Source: Parvularcula dongshanensis
GTDB taxonomy: Bacteria; Pseudomonadota; Alphaproteobacteria; Caulobacterales; Parvularculaceae
Assembly: GCF_014199615.1 (NCBI RefSeq)
Contig: NZ_JACHOB010000001.1
Coordinates: 372,001 to 436,000 of the forward strand
DNA length: 64,000 nt
Direction of reading: 5' to 3'
Part shown: positions 1 through 9,333 of the stretch, piece by piece
How positions within the stretch are numbered: the stretch's first letter is position 1
Layout of the letters: every line of letters starts with the position of its first letter
Notes under the pieces: generated by a model
Told to the model about the DNA's origin: nothing
Database searches by the model: none
What the model saw: the letters and a program-made list of their open reading frames with translations, nothing else
Translations under genes and position numbers: made by a program

Positions 1-324
1 ATCGCGAGCGCCGGCGACAACACGGTGCACGAGGTCGCCCGGGTCGGACGCCCGTTCCTGTGCGTGCCCGAGTGGCGCTACTTCGGCGAGCAGGTGCGCA
101 AGGCAGAGGCGCTGCACCGGGCGGGGGCGGCTCACACCCTTACCGTATGGCCAGGAGGGGACGAGGGCTGGCGTGCGGCGATCCAGGCGGCGAGGGCGCT
201 GGACCTGGACGCTCAGCGCGCCCTCTTCGCCGAGGACGCCGGCGCGAAGATCGCAGGCTACCTCGACGAGACCGCGGACAGGCTTTGGGCCGGCGAAGCG
301 CAGGCCGCTTTGGCCGCAGAGTAG
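1..324 (+). CDS. Glycosyltransferase, GT28/MurG-like C-terminal part (5' end outside window)
   Basis: The reading frame is open from the first base and ends at a TAG, so only the last 107 residues are present. They contain an AGDNTVHEVARVGRPFLCVP stretch followed by EQ, then a small-residue Gly-Ala step. This matches the nucleotide-sugar binding end of GT-B glycosyltransferases of the GT28 type (conserved Ala-Gly, Glu, Pro and EQ residues). Acceptor and donor cannot be told from this fragment. It faces the convergent metallopeptidase gene with one base between stops, so no terminator fits between them. Family assignment is moderately secure; specificity is unknown. Confidence 0.6.
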   Translation: MASAGDNTVHEVARVGRPFLCVPEWRYFGEQVRKAEALHRAGAAHTLTVWPGGDEGWRAAIQAARALDLDAQRALFAEDAGAKIAGYLDETADRLWAGEAQAALAAE

Positions 325-325
325 T

Positions 326-1219
326 TCAGAGGTCCTGCGCGCTCAGCGTGTCGCAGGCGCGCATGTCGCCGGACCTGTAGCCGACCGAAAGCCAACGCTG
401 GCGCTGCTCCGAGGTGCCGTGGGTGAAGCTGTCCGGCACAACCCGGCCTTGGGACTTCCGCTGCAGGGCGTCGTCGCCGATGGCCTGCGCCGCGCGCAGA
501 CCTTCCTGGATGTCGCCTTCTTCGAGCGTGAAGCCGTCGAGGCGCTGCGCGTTGTTGGCCCAGACCCCGGCGAAGCAGTCCGCCATCAGCTCCATGCGGA
601 CCTGCGCCGAGTCCGCCCCCGAACGCTCGCCCGTGCGGGCCTGCATCTGCGAGACCTGTTGGGAGATGCCGGTCACGGTCTGCACGTGGTGGCCGACCTC
701 GTGCGCGATGACGTAGGCCCGGGCGAAGTCGCCGGGGGCGCCAAGTTGGCGGTCGAGCTGCTCGAAGAAGGAGGTGTCGAGGTACACCTGCTGGCCGCCC
801 GGGCAGTAGAAAGGCCCGACGGCGGCATTCGCGAAACCGCAGCCCTGGGTCTGCACGCCCCCCGCGAAGAGGTTCAGCGTCGGTTCGGGATAGTCGCCGA
901 GGCCGTTGGCCTGAAACTGCTCGGTCCAAACGTCCTCCGTCGTCGCCAGGATCGCGTCGATCTCGGCGTCATAGGGACTGGTGCCGCCCTCGCCGCCGCG
1001 CACGCTCTGGCCACCCGACGAACCCAGCGGGTTCACGCCCATCTGCGAGAGCAGGAAGAAGGCACCGACGGCGACAACCACGCCGACGATGCCGAAGCGG
1101 CTGAAAATCGCACGGAGCAGCATGAGGCCGACCATGCCCCCGCCCCCGCCGAAAGATCGGCCGCCCTCGCCTCGGCGGTTCACGACGTTGCTGCTGCGGC
1201 GATAGTCTTCCCAACGCAT
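326..1219 (-). CDS. ypfJ: YpfJ-family neutral zinc metallopeptidase
   Basis: The 297-residue protein starts with the family's typical MRWEDYRRSSNVVNRRG segment, followed by a glycine-rich linker and one transmembrane helix at about residues 42-60. The catalytic domain should therefore lie outside the cytoplasmic membrane. The zinc site HEVGHH is at 173-178 (HExxH), and a downstream ELMADCFAG supplies the probable third ligand Glu. Cysteines around 127 and 139 may form a disulfide. Length agrees with the KPN_02809/YpfJ family (Pfam Zn_peptidase). The physiological substrate of this family is not established. It is a stand-alone gene convergent with the preceding glycosyltransferase. Confidence 0.92.
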   Translation of the reverse strand: MRWEDYRRSSNVVNRRGEGGRSFGGGGGMVGLMLLRAIFSRFGIVGVVVAVGAFFLLSQMGVNPLGSSGGQSVRGGEGGTSPYDAEIDAILATTEDVWTEQFQANGLGDYPEPTLNLFAGGVQTQGCGFANAAVGPFYCPGGQQVYLDTSFFEQLDRQLGAPGDFARAYVIAHEVGHHVQTVTGISQQVSQMQARTGERSGADSAQVRMELMADCFAGVWANNAQRLDGFTLEEGDIQEGLRAAQAIGDDALQRKSQGRVVPDSFTHGTSEQRQRWLSVGYRSGDMRACDTLSAQDL

Positions 1220-1228
1220 GGACGGCTC

Positions 1229-1249
1229 CGGTTCGTCAAAGGCGAACCG
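1229..1249. terminator. Small hairpin downstream of the XRE gene
   Basis: CGGTTCG and CGAACCG form a perfect 7-bp stem around a TCAAAGG loop, in the gap between the XRE gene stop and the start of the metallopeptidase gene. There is no T-run on either side, so it is only a possible transcript-end or stabilising hairpin. Confidence 0.3.
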
Positions 1250-1296
1250 CTAACACGCGCGGAGGCGTCGCGTCGCCGACAGGCGCTGCGAAGAGT

Positions 1297-1512
1297 TCAC
1301 TCGGCTGCCGGCGTCGACGCCTCCTCGTCGTGGAAGATGCCCTCGATCGGCCGATCGAACAGGCGCGCGATGCGGAAGGCGAGCGGCAAGGAGGGGTCGT
1401 ATCGCCCGGTCTCGAGCGCGTTCACCGTCTGCCGCGAGACGCCGAGCGCCTGGGCGAGGCGGGCCTGCGACCAACCCCGCTCGGCGCGCAGCTCGGGAAG
1501 CGCGTTCTTCAC
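1297..1512 (-). CDS. Small XRE-family (YozG-like) transcriptional regulator
   Basis: This 71-residue protein is almost entirely a helix-turn-helix domain: LRAERGWSQARLAQALGVS, then SRQTVNALETGRYDPSLPLA and FRIARLFDRPIEGIF. That pattern is the single-domain XRE type usually encoded beside a small membrane protein. I chose the GTG at 1512 because it overlaps the stop of the upstream membrane-protein gene (GTGA) and removes an unrelated N-terminal extension. It is likely translationally coupled to, and autoregulated with, that gene. Its recognition helix is very similar to that of the regulator at 52728-52958 (TRQTVAAIEKGRYAPSLEVA), and both loci carry the same kind of inverted repeat upstream. 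Confidence 0.88.
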   Translation of the reverse strand: MKNALPELRAERGWSQARLAQALGVSRQTVNALETGRYDPSLPLAFRIARLFDRPIEGIFHDEEASTPAAE

Positions 1513-1961
1513 GACGCCGCACCTGCCGGCCGGGGCCGCCGGCGTGGCAGGCATACGAGGTAGCAGCTCGCGTAGATCATGGTGGCAAAGCCGACATGGT
1601 CGACGAGGAAGCCGGGCTTCGGCAGCCCGAGCGCCGCGACGTAGGTCGCGCACGCCGCGATCAGGACCTCTTCGCCGGCTTCGCCCTTGCTCAGAAGGAT
1701 CAGAGCGAAGACGTGCGGCACCGCATAGATCATGGTGCGCCGCCCTGGGTCCGACATGTCGCCGAAGACGAGGTCGAGGCTGCCTCGCTTCGCCTCCTCC
1801 GTCGGTCGAGCGACGATGGCGTAAGAGAGGCTACCGGCAAGGACGAAGTCGGCCGAGACCATCAGGACCGCCGAGCCGCCGTTCTGCCACGGCGCGATCA
1901 CCAGACCCGCGCTCGCCGAAGCGAGGGGGATCGAAGCGGTACGCCACGCGCCAGCACCCAC
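1509..1961 (-). CDS. Multi-pass membrane protein paired with XRE regulator
   Basis: The 150-residue protein has about four hydrophobic segments (roughly residues 13-30, 33-50, 79-92 and 98-140), with an acidic/basic loop between the second and third. I do not recognise a named family; small membrane proteins of this layout are commonly co-transcribed with YozG-like XRE regulators. The GTG start at 1961 is preceded by AAGGAG at a good distance, and that Shine-Dalgarno directly abuts the inverted repeat at 1974-1993. The gene overlaps the XRE gene by four bases. Function is unknown; possibly an envelope sensor or transporter-like protein under control of its partner. Confidence 0.7.
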   Translation of the reverse strand: MGAGAWRTASIPLASASAGLVIAPWQNGGSAVLMVSADFVLAGSLSYAIVARPTEEAKRGSLDLVFGDMSDPGRRTMIYAVPHVFALILLSKGEAGEEVLIAACATYVAALGLPKPGFLVDHVGFATMIYASCYLVCLPRRRPRPAGAAS

Positions 1962-1973
1962 GCCCCCTTCTCC

Positions 1974-1993
1974 TTGTCAACGTCCCTTGACAA
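1974..1993 (-). promoter_or_regulatory. Inverted-repeat operator of the membrane-protein/XRE operon
   Basis: TTGTCAA-N6-TTGACAA is a perfect 7-bp-arm inverted repeat ending right at the AAGGAG of the downstream GTG start. A further TTGACA on the same strand (2018-2013) is 17 nt upstream of CATTGT and could be the -35 box, so the repeat would overlap the -10 and the start of the leader. It is probably the binding site of the XRE protein encoded by the operon (inference). A related TGTTAA-N6-TTGACA sits before the second XRE module at 53421-53438. Confidence 0.6.
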
Positions 1994-2014
1994 TGGATCG
2001 GCGCCGTCCAGCTG

Positions 2015-2524
2015 TCAAGCTTCCTTTCCTTGCCGACGGTCTTGGCGGTCCTGACGGTCCATCAAGAGCTCCGTTCGGACCCGGACAGACCCCATCGCCA
2101 CCGAGATCTCGAGGAGGAGGAGCGTCAGCCCCGTCATCAGCAGGCCCATGGTGGCAACGAACAGGATCGCGATCAGGACGTTGAGGTCGAGCCCGAGAAG
2201 GTCCCCGACGAAGAGGAGCGCGACCACCGAGCAGACGGCGAGCGCGGCGGCTGCGCTCGAACCGATCGCGCCGTTGATCAACGTCATCCGCCGGGACAGC
2301 GCCGCCAATTCGCGCCGGTGACGCCGCGTCTCCTCGGGGCCTTCGCCCTCCTCGAGCAGAGTCTCGATCTTGCGCGCCCGGTCGATGACCCGCGCGAGGC
2401 GTTGGGTCATGACGTTCAGGATCGCCCCGACCCCGGCCAGCAGGAAGACCGGCGCGACCGAGAGCTGGATCACGGCCGCCACCGTCAGGGCGTCGGTGGC
2501 AAGGGGAAGAGTGTCGGCGTCCAT
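2015..2524 (-). CDS. DUF2721 family membrane protein
   Basis: The 169-residue protein begins MDADTLPL. It has one hydrophobic segment at about 13-38 (IQLSVAPVFLLAGVGAILNV), a charged amphipathic region rich in Arg and Glu (RLARVIDRARKIETLLEEGE), and a second hydrophobic pair near 85-145. That order, including the NVMTQRLARVIDRAR motif, is characteristic of DUF2721. The function of the family is not known. The start at 2524 gives the usual family length; it is divergent from secB with a 94-bp gap holding both promoters. Confidence 0.8.
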   Translation of the reverse strand: MDADTLPLATDALTVAAVIQLSVAPVFLLAGVGAILNVMTQRLARVIDRARKIETLLEEGEGPEETRRHRRELAALSRRMTLINGAIGSSAAAALAVCSVVALLFVGDLLGLDLNVLIAILFVATMGLLMTGLTLLLLEISVAMGSVRVRTELLMDRQDRQDRRQGKEA

Positions 2525-2618
2525 GCGGCGCGGGGTGGCGGCGCCGCCCGGTCCGGTCAAGCCTTGCCGGTCTCGCGTCGTGCCGTTACCCCGCCGCGAC
2601 GCAAACCGAAGGCTGCCG

Positions 2619-3128
2619 ATGTCTGAGACTCCGCCCGAACCCCAAACGCCGCAAGGTCCCGAAGGCGCGCCCGGCGACGCGCCGGCGATGCGCGTCCTCA
2701 ACCAGTACGTGAAGGATCTGTCCTTCGAGAGCCCGAACGCCCCCGAAATGGTGCGGCCCGACCTGCCGCCGCCCGCCGTCGAAGTCGCGGTCGACGTCAA
2801 CGCGCGGGGCCTCGGCTCCGACCAGTACGAGGTCGAACTGAGCTGCTCGGCGACGGCGACCCGCGACGGCAAGACCGTCTTCGTCGTCGAGACGAACTAT
2901 GCCGGGCTCTTCCTGATCCAGAACGTGCCGCAAGAGCAGATCGAAGGCGTGCTGCTCGTCACCGCGCCGCAGCTTCTGTTTCCCTTCGCACGTCAGGTGA
3001 TCGCCTCGGCGACGGCGGATGGCGGCTTCAACCCGCTCCGGCTTGAGCCACTCGACTTCGCCGGCATGTACACGATGCAGAAGGCGCGCGCGGCGCAGGG
3101 CGGCGAGCCGCCGGTCGGGCACGCGTAA
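2619..3128 (+). CDS. secB: Protein-export chaperone SecB
   Basis: This 169-residue acidic protein matches SecB. A Pro-rich N-terminal tail is followed by MRVLNQYVKDLSFESPNAPE, beta strands ending in VETNYAGLF, then the LLVTAPQLLFPFARQVI segment and a GGFNPLRLEPLDFAGMY ending. SecB is a cytoplasmic tetramer that holds preproteins unfolded and passes them to SecA. The ATG at 2619 is chosen because homology begins shortly after it. A strong hairpin follows the stop. Confidence 0.96.
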   Translation: MSETPPEPQTPQGPEGAPGDAPAMRVLNQYVKDLSFESPNAPEMVRPDLPPPAVEVAVDVNARGLGSDQYEVELSCSATATRDGKTVFVVETNYAGLFLIQNVPQEQIEGVLLVTAPQLLFPFARQVIASATADGGFNPLRLEPLDFAGMYTMQKARAAQGGEPPVGHA

Positions 3129-3134
3129 GGGGCT

Positions 3135-3158
3135 CGGGGGCGGCCTGCGCCGCCCCCG
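3135..3158. terminator. GC-rich hairpin between convergent secB and BY-kinase genes
   Basis: CGGGGGCGGC and GCCGCCCCCG form a 10-bp perfect stem with a CTGC loop, 6 bases after the secB stop and 6 bases before the opposing gene's stop. It is suited to act as a bidirectional terminator, although no T-tract follows on either strand. Confidence 0.6.
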
Positions 3159-3163
3159 GCCGA

Positions 3164-4045
3164 TCAGTAGTAGTCGTAGGCGGCGCCGGCGCCTTCCGCC
3201 TTGTTGAGGACGGTCCCGATCAGCTTGTCCTTAGGGATCTGAGCGACCGTCTCTTCGAGGTGGCTGAAACGGCTCTCGCCGGCCGCGACCACGAGCAAGA
3301 CGCCGTCGAGGCGGGGCATGACCGCCAGCGTGTCGTCGCATCCCGTCATGGGCGGCAGGTCGAGGATGACGAGGGCGTCCTCCGCGACGCCGCGAAGGGA
3401 ATCGAGCGCGGCGGCGAACCGGGAACTCGCGAGGTGCTCTGCGCTCATCTCCGTCGAGCGGTCGGTCAGCATGAAGAGCAGGTTGCCCGCTTCGTTCCGG
3501 TAGAGATAGTCGAGCGCCTGCCCCTCTCCGCGGAAGTAGTCGATCGAGGGCTTGAAGCCGGTCGCGTCGAGGTACTGAGCGACGGCCGGCCGACGATAGT
3601 CGAAGTCGGCAAGGATGACGGTCTGCTCGGGACGGCGCGCACAGGCGAGGGCGAGGTGGATCGCCGTCACGGTCTTCCCCGCGCCGGGCGCGGGAGAGGT
3701 GATACCGAGGACTTGGCCGCCCTTCACCTTCATCGCCTCGAGCACGCGGGTCCGCAGGATGCGGAAGGCACCGTCCACGACCGCGCTGTCTCCGCCTTGA
3801 CTACCGAAGCTCTCGCGGAAGAAGGCGATGTCGGCCGTCAGCGGCGGGAAGACGTGCGTGTTCGACGGCGCGGACGGCGCGTGCAGCGGCTGCAGCGCTT
3901 GGACCTGCGGGCGCGAGGGTTGCGGCTCCGCGCGACGCGCATACTCCTGGCGCACCGGCGGCTCGACGGCGGGGCCGTCTTTGGTCGGCAGGGGATCGCT
4001 CACGCCTGCGCGGGCGCGGCGAAGGGCCTCTTCGAACTCTCTCAT
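3164..4045 (-). CDS. Exopolysaccharide BY-kinase (CpsD/CapB type)
   Basis: The 293-residue soluble P-loop protein has Walker A SPAPGAGKT near residue 118, Walker A' VILADFD near 143 and Walker B ALVILDLPP near 225, the order seen in bacterial tyrosine kinases that control polysaccharide export. The first ~65 residues are a Pro/Arg-rich linker. The C-terminus ends in AAYDYY, a very short tyrosine cluster that could be the autophosphorylation site. It follows the Wzz-like gene on the same strand with a 16-bp gap, so the two likely form the split membrane-activator/kinase pair. Whether the short Tyr tail is functional cannot be read from sequence. Confidence 0.85.
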   Translation of the reverse strand: MREFEEALRRARAGVSDPLPTKDGPAVEPPVRQEYARRAEPQPSRPQVQALQPLHAPSAPSNTHVFPPLTADIAFFRESFGSQGGDSAVVDGAFRILRTRVLEAMKVKGGQVLGITSPAPGAGKTVTAIHLALACARRPEQTVILADFDYRRPAVAQYLDATGFKPSIDYFRGEGQALDYLYRNEAGNLLFMLTDRSTEMSAEHLASSRFAAALDSLRGVAEDALVILDLPPMTGCDDTLAVMPRLDGVLLVVAAGESRFSHLEETVAQIPKDKLIGTVLNKAEGAGAAYDYY

Positions 4046-4061
4046 AAGGTCCTCCTCGCGC

Positions 4062-5678
4062 TCAGGTGAGCGTTTGATATGCGGTCCAGGACAGGGCGAC
4101 GCCGAGGACGACGGTCGCTGCGGTCAGGGACGCCATGGCGATCCGCTTCGGCGTCCGCTCGTCTGCGGTCTGGAAGCGGGGAACTTCGATGACCGGCGTG
4201 CCGGGCATCATGTCCTCGAGATGAGACTTCGACTGCACCTTCGCGAACAGGACCTCCGGTATGAGCACCAGCGCACCGGCCAGGGCGCCCGCGAAGGCGA
4301 AGACGGCGAGGGCGAGCTTCGGCTTGTCCGGGCTCGACGGCTCGTCGGGCAGGATGGGCTGCTCGAGCACGAGCACCCGCTCGCCCTTTTGCTGCTGCTC
4401 GATGCTCTCGGAGCGCATGGCTTCCTGCCGTTTGGCTTGGATGCCGGCCAAGTCGCGGCTCAGCCGCTCTCGTTCCTGCTCGAGCGTGAACAGCCTTGTT
4501 TCGACTTCGGGAAGCTTTCCAATGCGGCTCTCGAGGTCCTCGACCTGGCGATCGATGTCCGCCCGCGCCTGCGTGAGCCCTTCGATGCGGCTGGTCAGGG
4601 TCATCATCTGGCCCTGATAGCTCGCCTCGGAGGCGGTCACCGGCCCATTGGTCGCCGAAAGCGTCCGAACCTGCTCCTGAAGCTCCGAACGCCTGGCCGC
4701 GATGCGATCGTAATCGGCGCTTCCTTCGTCCTCATCCTCGAGCTGGCGCCCGAGCAGCGCGATCTCCTCGCGCGCATCCTCGCGGAAAGCGCTCGGATCG
4801 AGGTCGCGCTCGAGGTCGAGGACCTCCTCCTTGAGGGCGATGACGTCGGGATAGGTCTCCTGATACTGGCGGCGCAGCTGCGCCAAGAGGCGCTTCTTCG
4901 CGCGCAGATCCTGCTCCTCGGGCGAGCCGGCGCTCTCGAAGACCGGCTTTTGCAACTGGAGCACGCCGATCTGGGTTTGCGTGTCGGAGATTTGCGACTC
5001 GATCCGGTCCCGCTCGATCAGAAGGCGCTGATAGGTCGACTGATACAGGCCGCGGTTGTCGGGCAGCGCGTTCGGGTTCTGTGCCTTGATCTGCGCGATG
5101 TCGTCGGTGATCTGAGCGAGGTTGCGGCGAACCTTCTGCTCTTCCTCGCGAAGGAAGTCGGTCGTCCCGCTCGCCTGCTCGGTCCGGATCTCGACGATTG
5201 TGGCCTGAAACTGGGTCATCAGCTCGTTCGCCACGCGTTGGGCCAGGGCGGGGTTGGCGTCCATGAAGCTGATCTCCGCCATCACGGAAGCGTTCTGTCC
5301 GCGCCGACCGGTCTGCCGGCGATCGATCTCGATCCTGGCCTGATCCTGCATGATCCGGTTCTTCTCGGTCCGGGTCATTCGCTCGTTCCCGAAGACGCCG
5401 TAGCGCTCGCCGACGCGGATGATGTTGTCACGCGCCATGACCTGGGCGCGAACGCGCAACATGCGCTCCTCCGCCTCGGCCTGCACGGTGGACCGGATGA
5501 TGTCGTCGGGAATTTGCTGCCCCTCGACCAGCAGGAGTGCCCGGCTCTTGTAGAGAGCGGGCATCTGAGAGATCGCGAACAGGCCGAGCATGGCGAGGAT
5601 CGCGAAGGGGATCGCGAACCAGTACCAGCGTTGCCTCACCATCCGTAGGATGTCCTGAGGTGCGAAGTTGAAGCGCAT
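4062..5678 (-). CDS. Wzz/GNVR-type polysaccharide chain-length determinant
   Basis: The 538-residue inner-membrane protein has an N-terminal helix at about 18-37 (YWFAIPFAILAMLGLF), a long periplasmic region with extensive coiled coil (about 160-430), a second helix near 455-478 (LALAVFAFAGALAGALVLIP) and a third hydrophobic segment at the C-terminus. This is the polysaccharide co-polymerase layout. The cytoplasmic kinase domain is absent and is encoded by the next gene. The 203 bp upstream, shared with divergent rfbC, must hold both promoters, but I see no clear -35/-10 pair there. Confidence 0.85.
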   Translation of the reverse strand: MRFNFAPQDILRMVRQRWYWFAIPFAILAMLGLFAISQMPALYKSRALLLVEGQQIPDDIIRSTVQAEAEERMLRVRAQVMARDNIIRVGERYGVFGNERMTRTEKNRIMQDQARIEIDRRQTGRRGQNASVMAEISFMDANPALAQRVANELMTQFQATIVEIRTEQASGTTDFLREEEQKVRRNLAQITDDIAQIKAQNPNALPDNRGLYQSTYQRLLIERDRIESQISDTQTQIGVLQLQKPVFESAGSPEEQDLRAKKRLLAQLRRQYQETYPDVIALKEEVLDLERDLDPSAFREDAREEIALLGRQLEDEDEGSADYDRIAARRSELQEQVRTLSATNGPVTASEASYQGQMMTLTSRIEGLTQARADIDRQVEDLESRIGKLPEVETRLFTLEQERERLSRDLAGIQAKRQEAMRSESIEQQQKGERVLVLEQPILPDEPSSPDKPKLALAVFAFAGALAGALVLIPEVLFAKVQSKSHLEDMMPGTPVIEVPRFQTADERTPKRIAMASLTAATVVLGVALSWTAYQTLT

Positions 5679-5881
5679 CGTTGCGACCCTGCGTGACGTA
5701 TCGCCGGTGCCCTCGACCAGCAGACAAAGGGTCTACCGCAGGCCCGGCGATGGGACAATCAAAGGCTGTCCGCAAGCTTCGTGCCTCGCCAAGCATTGAT
5801 CGCTGCGGCGCGGGCCGAGCCGGCACGGTTGCAGGGCTAGACGCTTCTGGCTAACCGAACCCGCTACTCGAGGAAGGCAGC

Positions 5882-6478
5882 ATGGCCGAGATCGCGCAGA
5901 CAGCGGTACCCCCCGTCAGGCGCGTCGTTCCGCGGCGCTTCGGGGACGAACGCGGCTTCTTCTCGGAGACGTGGCGTGCCGATTGGGGACTGCTCGAAGC
6001 GGGCGCCTTCGTTCAGGACAACCACGCCTGGTCCGCCGAGGCCGGAACGATCCGCGGCCTTCACTTCCAGTTCGGACCATCCGCGCAGGCGAAGCTTCTG
6101 CGCGTCGTCACCGGCGCCATCCTCGACGTCGCCGTCGACATCCGGCGCGGCTCGCCGACCTTCGGCCGCCACGTCGCCGCCAAGCTGACGGCCGAGGGCG
6201 GCGAGCAACTCTTCGTGCCGCACGGCTTCGCGCATGGTTATGCGACGCTCACGCCGGACGCCCACGTCCTCTACAAGGTCGATGCGCCTTACGACCCGAA
6301 GCGCGAGGGCGCGGTCCGGTGGGACGATCCCGCGATCGGCATCGATTGGGGCGTTACAGACCCGGTTTTGTCCGACAAGGATCGCGCGGCGCCTCTCTTG
6401 CAGGACATCGACACGCCCTTCGTCTTCGACGAGGGGGCCCCTTATTCTTGCCGCAGCCTCGACCGGCCTGCGGCCTGA
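5882..6478 (+). CDS. rfbC: dTDP-4-dehydrorhamnose 3,5-epimerase
   Basis: The 198-residue RmlC-type cupin catalyses the double epimerisation in dTDP-L-rhamnose synthesis. Visible signatures are RGFFSETW, the TIRGLHFQ motif with the catalytic His, [14 protein letters not shown], and [12 protein letters not shown]. An AAGGCAGC lies just upstream of the ATG. It is the first gene of the rfbCBDA operon; the next gene starts 13 bp after its stop. Confidence 0.96.
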   Translation: MAEIAQTAVPPVRRVVPRRFGDERGFFSETWRADWGLLEAGAFVQDNHAWSAEAGTIRGLHFQFGPSAQAKLLRVVTGAILDVAVDIRRGSPTFGRHVAAKLTAEGGEQLFVPHGFAHGYATLTPDAHVLYKVDAPYDPKREGAVRWDDPAIGIDWGVTDPVLSDKDRAAPLLQDIDTPFVFDEGAPYSCRSLDRPAA

Positions 6479-6491
6479 CGGAAGCGAACTC

Positions 6492-7543
<1,052 letters not shown>

Positions 7544-7544
<1 letters not shown>

Positions 7545-8422
7545 TGGACCGCCTGCTGATCACGGGCGCCCACGGCCAGGTCGGGACCTACCTGACCAGG
7601 CTCGCCGACGCGCACGGCTTCGTGGCGATCCCGCTCGGCTCGAAGGATCTCGACATCTCCGACCGCGAGGCGGTCGCGCGCGTGATCGGCGCCGAGAAGC
7701 CCGACGCGGTCGTCAACGCCGCCGCCTACACGGCCGTCGACAAGGCCGAGGGGGACGAAGCACGCACCCATGCCGTCAACGCGGATGGCCCGGCGAACCT
7801 CGCCGCTGCCTGCGCCGGCGTCCCGCTCTTGCACTTTTCGACCGACTACGTCTTCGACGGGACGGGCGAGCGCCCCTATCGCGAAGGCGATCCGACGCGG
7901 CCCCTGGGCGCCTACGGCCGGACCAAGCTAGCGGGCGAGGCGGCGGTCAGGTCCGCGCCCCTCGGCACGGTGATGCGCACGGCCTGGGTCTATTCAGACG
8001 TCGGATCGAACTTCCTCAAGACGATGATCCGCGTCGGCCGGCAGCGTGGGGCCTTGAGCGTGGTCAGTGACCAGCACGGCACGCCGACCCATGCGGGGGA
8101 CATCGCCGAAGCGGCGCTCCGCATCGTGCGCCAACAACTCGAAGGGCGCGAGGCAACCGCGGGTCTCTACCATTACACCGCCAGCGGACAGACGTCCTGG
8201 CACGGCTTCGCCGCCGCCATCTTCGAAGCCCTTGCGGCGCAGACCGGCGAGCGCGTCGCGCTGACCGCCATCCCCTCTTCCGACTACCCCACCCCGGCAG
8301 CGCGGCCCGCCTACTCCGTCTTGGACTGCGCGCTGATCGAAGAGACCTTCGGCGTGACGCGCCCCGACTGGCACGTGCCCGTCGCAGGCACCGTCGAAGC
8401 GGTTTTGAAGGACGACCAATGA
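7544..8422 (+). CDS. rfbD: dTDP-4-dehydrorhamnose reductase
   Basis: The 292-residue NAD(P)H-dependent reductase makes dTDP-L-rhamnose in the last step of the pathway. It opens [14 protein letters not shown] and carries [21 protein letters not shown] and YGRTKLAGE with the catalytic Tyr and Lys. Start and stop overlap both neighbours (TGATG with rfbB, ATGA with rfbA), indicating translational coupling through the operon. Confidence 0.96.
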
Positions 8423-9333
8423 CCAAACCCATGAAGGGCATCATCCTCGCGGGCGGCTCCGGCACGCGGCTTCATCCGCTCACCATGGTGATGTCGAAGC
8501 AGCTGCTACCGATCTACGACAAGCCGATGATCTACTACCCGCTGACGACGCTGATGCTGGCGGGCATCCGCGAGATCCTGATCATCACCGCGCCGCACGA
8601 GGAGGACCGCTTCAAGCAGCTCCTCGGCGACGGCAGCCAGTTCGGCATCGAGCTGACCTACGTCGTCCAGCCCTCGCCCGACGGCCTCGCGCAGGCGTTC
8701 CTGCTCGGCGAGGAGTTCTTGGACGGCGCCCCCGCCTGCCTCGTCCTCGGCGACAACATCTTCTACGGCTCGGGCCTCCAGGAGAAGCTGATGCGTTCGG
8801 CCGGCCTCGACGCCGGCGCCCGGGTCTTCGGCTACTACGTGCACGACCCCGAACGGTACGGCGTCGTCGAGTTCGACGAGGACTTCCGCGCGCTGTCGAT
8901 CGAGGAGAAGCCCGCCAGCCCCAAGTCGCACTGGGCGGTCACGGGGCTTTACTTCTACGACGCCACCGTCTGCGAGCGGGCCAGGGGCCTCAAGCCCTCG
9001 CCGCGCGGCGAACTCGAGATCACCGACCTCAACCTCACCTACCTGCGCGACGGCACGCTCGACGTGGAACGGCTCGGGCGCGGCTACGCCTGGCTCGACA
9101 CAGGCACGCACGAATCCATGCTGCAGGCGTCGAACTACATCCAGACCGTGCAAGAGCGCCAAGGCCTCCTCGTCGCCTCGCCCGAGGAGATCGCCTACGC
9201 GAAGGGCTTCATCACCCGCGACCAGCTTCGCGAGCACGGGGAGAAGCTCAAGAAGACCGTCTACGGCCAAAGCCTCATCGAGATCGCCGAGGCGGGCCGC
9301 TCAGCGGTATCCCCAGAGAGCCTCGCGCTCTAG
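8419..9333 (+). CDS. rfbA: Glucose-1-phosphate thymidylyltransferase
   Basis: The 304-residue nucleotidyltransferase catalyses the first committed step, dTTP plus glucose-1-phosphate to dTDP-glucose. Its signature is [17 protein letters not shown], with [27 protein letters not shown] and [12 protein letters not shown] further on. The C-terminal ~11 codons overlap in antisense with the end of the sulfotransferase-like gene by 33 bp, leaving no room for a terminator between the two convergent operons. Confidence 0.97.
   Translation: MTKPMKGIILAGGSGTRLHPLTMVMSKQLLPIYDKPMIYYPLTTLMLAGIREILIITAPHEEDRFKQLLGDGSQFGIELTYVVQPSPDGLAQAFLLGEEFLDGAPACLVLGDNIFYGSGLQEKLMRSAGLDAGARVFGYYVHDPERYGVVEFDEDFRALSIEEKPASPKSHWAVTGLYFYDATVCERARGLKPSPRGELEITDLNLTYLRDGTLDVERLGRGYAWLDTGTHESMLQASNYIQTVQERQGLLVASPEEIAYAKGFITRDQLREHGEKLKKTVYGQSLIEIAEAGRSAVSPESLAL

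Noticed and set aside
2524-2872. N-terminal extension of the DUF2721 frame by over 110 codons
   Set aside because: The extension lies opposite secB and contains none of the family sequence, which starts at the ATG 2524.
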